A stretch of DNA of 5,914 nucleotides from CAYJKB01 sp964370625 (GTDB lineage: Bacteria > Bacillota > Clostridia > Oscillospirales > Butyricicoccaceae): positions 1 through 5,914 of the forward strand of contig CAYJKB010000073.1 of NCBI GenBank assembly GCA_964370625.1, written 5' to 3'. Positions 5,842-5,914 of this stretch are shown here, piece after piece. The notes beneath the pieces are model-generated. The model made no database searches. It was not told the origin of the DNA and saw only the letters and a program-made list of their open reading frames with translations. The position numbers were made by a program, and so were the translations under genes. The first letter of the stretch is position 1. Each line of letters begins with the position of its first letter.

Positions 5842-5914
5842 CAAAAAGCAACCGATGATACCTTACTTTCAGCTATGGAGAACGCAAACAATGCTGAGGT
5901 TGATACTGAGATTA
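5842..5914 (+). pseudogene. Probable internal fragment of a type IA topoisomerase (TopB-like)
   Basis: After a TGA at 5839-5841 this frame is open to the right edge and reads QKATDDTLLSAMENANNAEV and then DTEI. TDDTLLSAMENA closely resembles the T-[ED]-x-T-L-L-x-A-M-E segment of DNA topoisomerase III, including the TopB proteins of clostridial conjugative elements, where it precedes a GLGTPATRA-type motif that would lie beyond the edge. In those proteins the segment sits well inside the chain, so the 5' part of the gene is missing here. The only in-frame ATG (5875-5877) lies within the motif and lacks a ribosome binding site. A TTGACA at 5838-5843 overlaps the start of this frame; it resembles the -35 box often seen after tnpW, but no good -10 follows at 16-18 bases. 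With only 24 residues visible the identification is tentative. Confidence 0.42.

Noticed and set aside
5838..5870. TTGACA as a promoter for a gene to the right.
   Set aside because: No good -10 hexamer occurs 16-18 bases downstream, and the sequence beyond reads as the interior of a topoisomerase-like gene with no start site.

Overview
The window is AT-rich and carries a Gram-positive sucrose phosphotransferase (PTS) utilisation cassette. The low GC, strong AGGAGG-type ribosome binding sites and the kinds of flanking fragments suggest a Firmicutes bacterium, probably a gut-type member of the Clostridia. The species cannot be named from this sequence.

Layout: nearly everything lies on the minus strand, so the cassette reads right to left. 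scrR (LacI-family repressor, 4562-5551) is followed by scrA (sucrose PTS EIIBCA, 2585-4417), scrB (GH32 sucrose-6-phosphate hydrolase, 1216-2538) and scrK (PfkB-family fructokinase, 226-1203). The pathway is complete. ScrA imports sucrose and phosphorylates it, ScrB splits sucrose-6-phosphate into glucose-6-phosphate and fructose, and ScrK phosphorylates the fructose so both halves enter glycolysis. Both scrR and scrA have recognisable sigma-A-type promoters with 17-bp spacers. Each has a 16-bp TGAAAT-type dyad just downstream of the -10 box, which fits repression and autoregulation by ScrR, or CcpA control at the scrR site. scrA, scrB and scrK look like one operon (46-nt and 12-nt gaps). scrR could read through into it, because no convincing terminator separates them.

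The edges are the unusual part. At the left (1-245), directly abutting and overlapping the end of scrK, is the middle-to-C-terminal part of a glucosamine-6-phosphate deaminase (nagB) that has lost its N-terminal half. At the right (5658-5822, plus strand) is the C-terminal part of a TnpW-like small protein of clostridial mobile elements, with no start codon. It is followed at 5842-5914 by what looks like an internal piece of a type IA topoisomerase (TopB-like) gene. The nagB and tnpW remnants both have their broken 5' ends facing the scr cassette. The cassette therefore seems to sit in a mosaic of gene debris, most simply explained by horizontal insertion or rearrangement. An assembly chimera cannot be excluded.

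I see no CRISPR array, tRNA, rRNA, complete transposase or undescribed multi-gene system. The core is an ordinary sucrose operon; the junctions and the operator arrangement are what deserve a second look.
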